Source: Doris montereyensis (lineage: Eukaryota; Mollusca; Gastropoda; Nudibranchia; Dorididae). Taken from it: a stretch of 64,000 nucleotides of DNA. The translations under genes were made by a program, and so were the position numbers. The stretch lies in assembly GCA_037039925.1 (NCBI GenBank), contig JAXRKP010001086.1:85001-149000 (forward strand), in the 5' to 3' direction. This document shows, piece by piece, positions 62,872-64,000 of the stretch. Within the stretch, counting starts at the first letter, position 1. Each line of letters begins with the position of its first letter. Under the pieces are notes generated by a model. The model was not told where the DNA came from and ran no database searches. It saw only the letters and a list, made by a program, of their open reading frames with translations.

Positions 62872-62957
62872 GCAAAAGAGAATGATATATACAACAGTAG
62901 ACTGAATAGTTAATTAAAAACAATAGCTACAAAACGGAGGCAAAGAAAAGAAAGAGA

Positions 62958-63122
<165 letters not shown>

Positions 63123-63144
63123 GTATGTGCTTTCATATCAATGT

Positions 63145-63392
63145 GAAAGTAAAGTAAAATTCCGTAAAGGCCATTATGACCCATAGAGGCGGAGCGTATC
63201 CCAGTTTCTGTAGCATGAAGTGGAACAGGTGACAATAATCACCTAGTCTGATGCAAGTTTTCACTCTCAAGTTAGCGCTTGTATCTATTTGTACCTGGGT
63301 CAAGGGGGGAAATTTGTGTTGAGTGTCTTTCCCAAGGAACACAAAGTCGGACTTAACGTTGCTAGGATTCAAACCCGAGACCTCAAGATACC
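63145..63392 (-). mobile_element. tRNA-derived SINE, family C
   Basis: Reverse complement contains GAGGTCTCGGGTTTGAATCC (B box), then cgacattgtgttcc-like and aggtgacaataatcacc in the body, ending cccatagaggcggagcgtat as in the 38.4 kb copy. Confidence 0.8.
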
Positions 63393-64000
63393 ATGATAAA
63401 AACAATGACATACATTTCCACACAGGGACATATACTATCTTTCATTATCAATGCATCTTTGTTCTAAAAAACAGACTGACGATAGACAGGGATGATATTT
63501 ACATCAAAGCTAACAGCACCATGCGATTCAATTTTTTTAGAACAATCAAATCTAGGAGGTTTCTGGGATATCTTCAAAAATGTTGGGAGGTTAATTTAAT
63601 GAATGCAATCTTCTTCCCATTCACAAAATTGTCTTCAAGTTTGTATTAACTTAACCATTGCAACAATGTTATTACTGTGTCAGGAGTGAAAGCAAGAATA
63701 AATCATGTTAAATGTCTTAACAGCCAAGAGCGTGTTAGGTTGAGTCAGTAATGAGTTTTGGGAGTTTCTCCAATGAATTCTTAAAAAGCAGGAAATTCTA
63801 GAAAATTTTGGGAGAGAATTTGTCGATGTTGAGGTTCTAGGGAGGTCTTCGAGTCGTACAAGCATGGGTTTAAATTACACACATAGCTGCCAACCTTTTC
63901 AAATTGAAAAACAGACACTGACCAAGCAAACTAATTCTAAATTGCACAAAGGCCCTGTAAAATTTCAAGAAAAAATTGATAATTTAAACCTTGAAAGTAA
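63393..64000. other. Right edge, intronic; possible start of a MITE
   Basis: tagctgccaaccttttcaaa at about 63,885 matches the left end of the element at 37,377. No exon recognised. Confidence 0.4.

Overview
The window is animal nuclear DNA. It has spliced protein exons with GT/AG borders in large introns, decayed LINE retrotransposons, tRNA-derived SINEs, small terminal-inverted-repeat elements and a very heavy load of mini- and microsatellites. The protein is closer to bilaterian MEGF8 than to any other family I can recall. The repeat style (AGATCT-rich stretches, the SINE body with GATCCCTTGGCTG) fits a mollusc, probably a gastropod; the species is inference and not proven.

The only gene I can support is a MEGF8 homologue on the minus strand. 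I can place 23 exons between 62.8 kb and 20.2 kb. In transcript order they encode the last blade of the first kelch propeller (exon 1), a PSI region (2-3), the linker (4-7), three further PSI modules (8-10), a calcium-binding EGF (11), an EGF and laminin-type EGFs (12-13), a CUB domain (14-15), an EGF (16-17), the second kelch propeller (17-23) and the start of the next PSI (23). Both ends of the gene lie outside the window: upstream exons beyond 64 kb, and downstream exons (further PSI, EGF, membrane segment) beyond the left edge. Everything left of 20.17 kb therefore looks like one very long intron. Exon numbers here are local to the window.

Left part (1-20 kb): reverse-strand RT remnant (1-490), a decayed APE-RT LINE on the plus strand (0.95-3.95 kb), the 3' end of another LINE (4.66-5.33 kb, plus), a jockey-like LINE on the minus strand (5.34-8.70 kb) broken by a (GA)n tract and a 15-bp expansion, a 36-bp minisatellite (8.76-9.48 kb), a 44-bp plus 37-bp satellite block (11.7-15.0 kb), and a second copy of the first LINE in opposite orientation (17.2-18.3 kb).

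Middle and right part (20-64 kb): MEGF8 exons separated by introns holding arrays with periods of 48, 4, 75, 25, 30, 18, 64, 40, 29 and 55 bp. Three of these arrays stop within about 100 bp of a splice donor. Several exons keep clear homology but need a one-base correction, mostly one missing G or C in a run, which points to assembly error more than to gene death. I see no operon, CRISPR, phage or bacterial feature.
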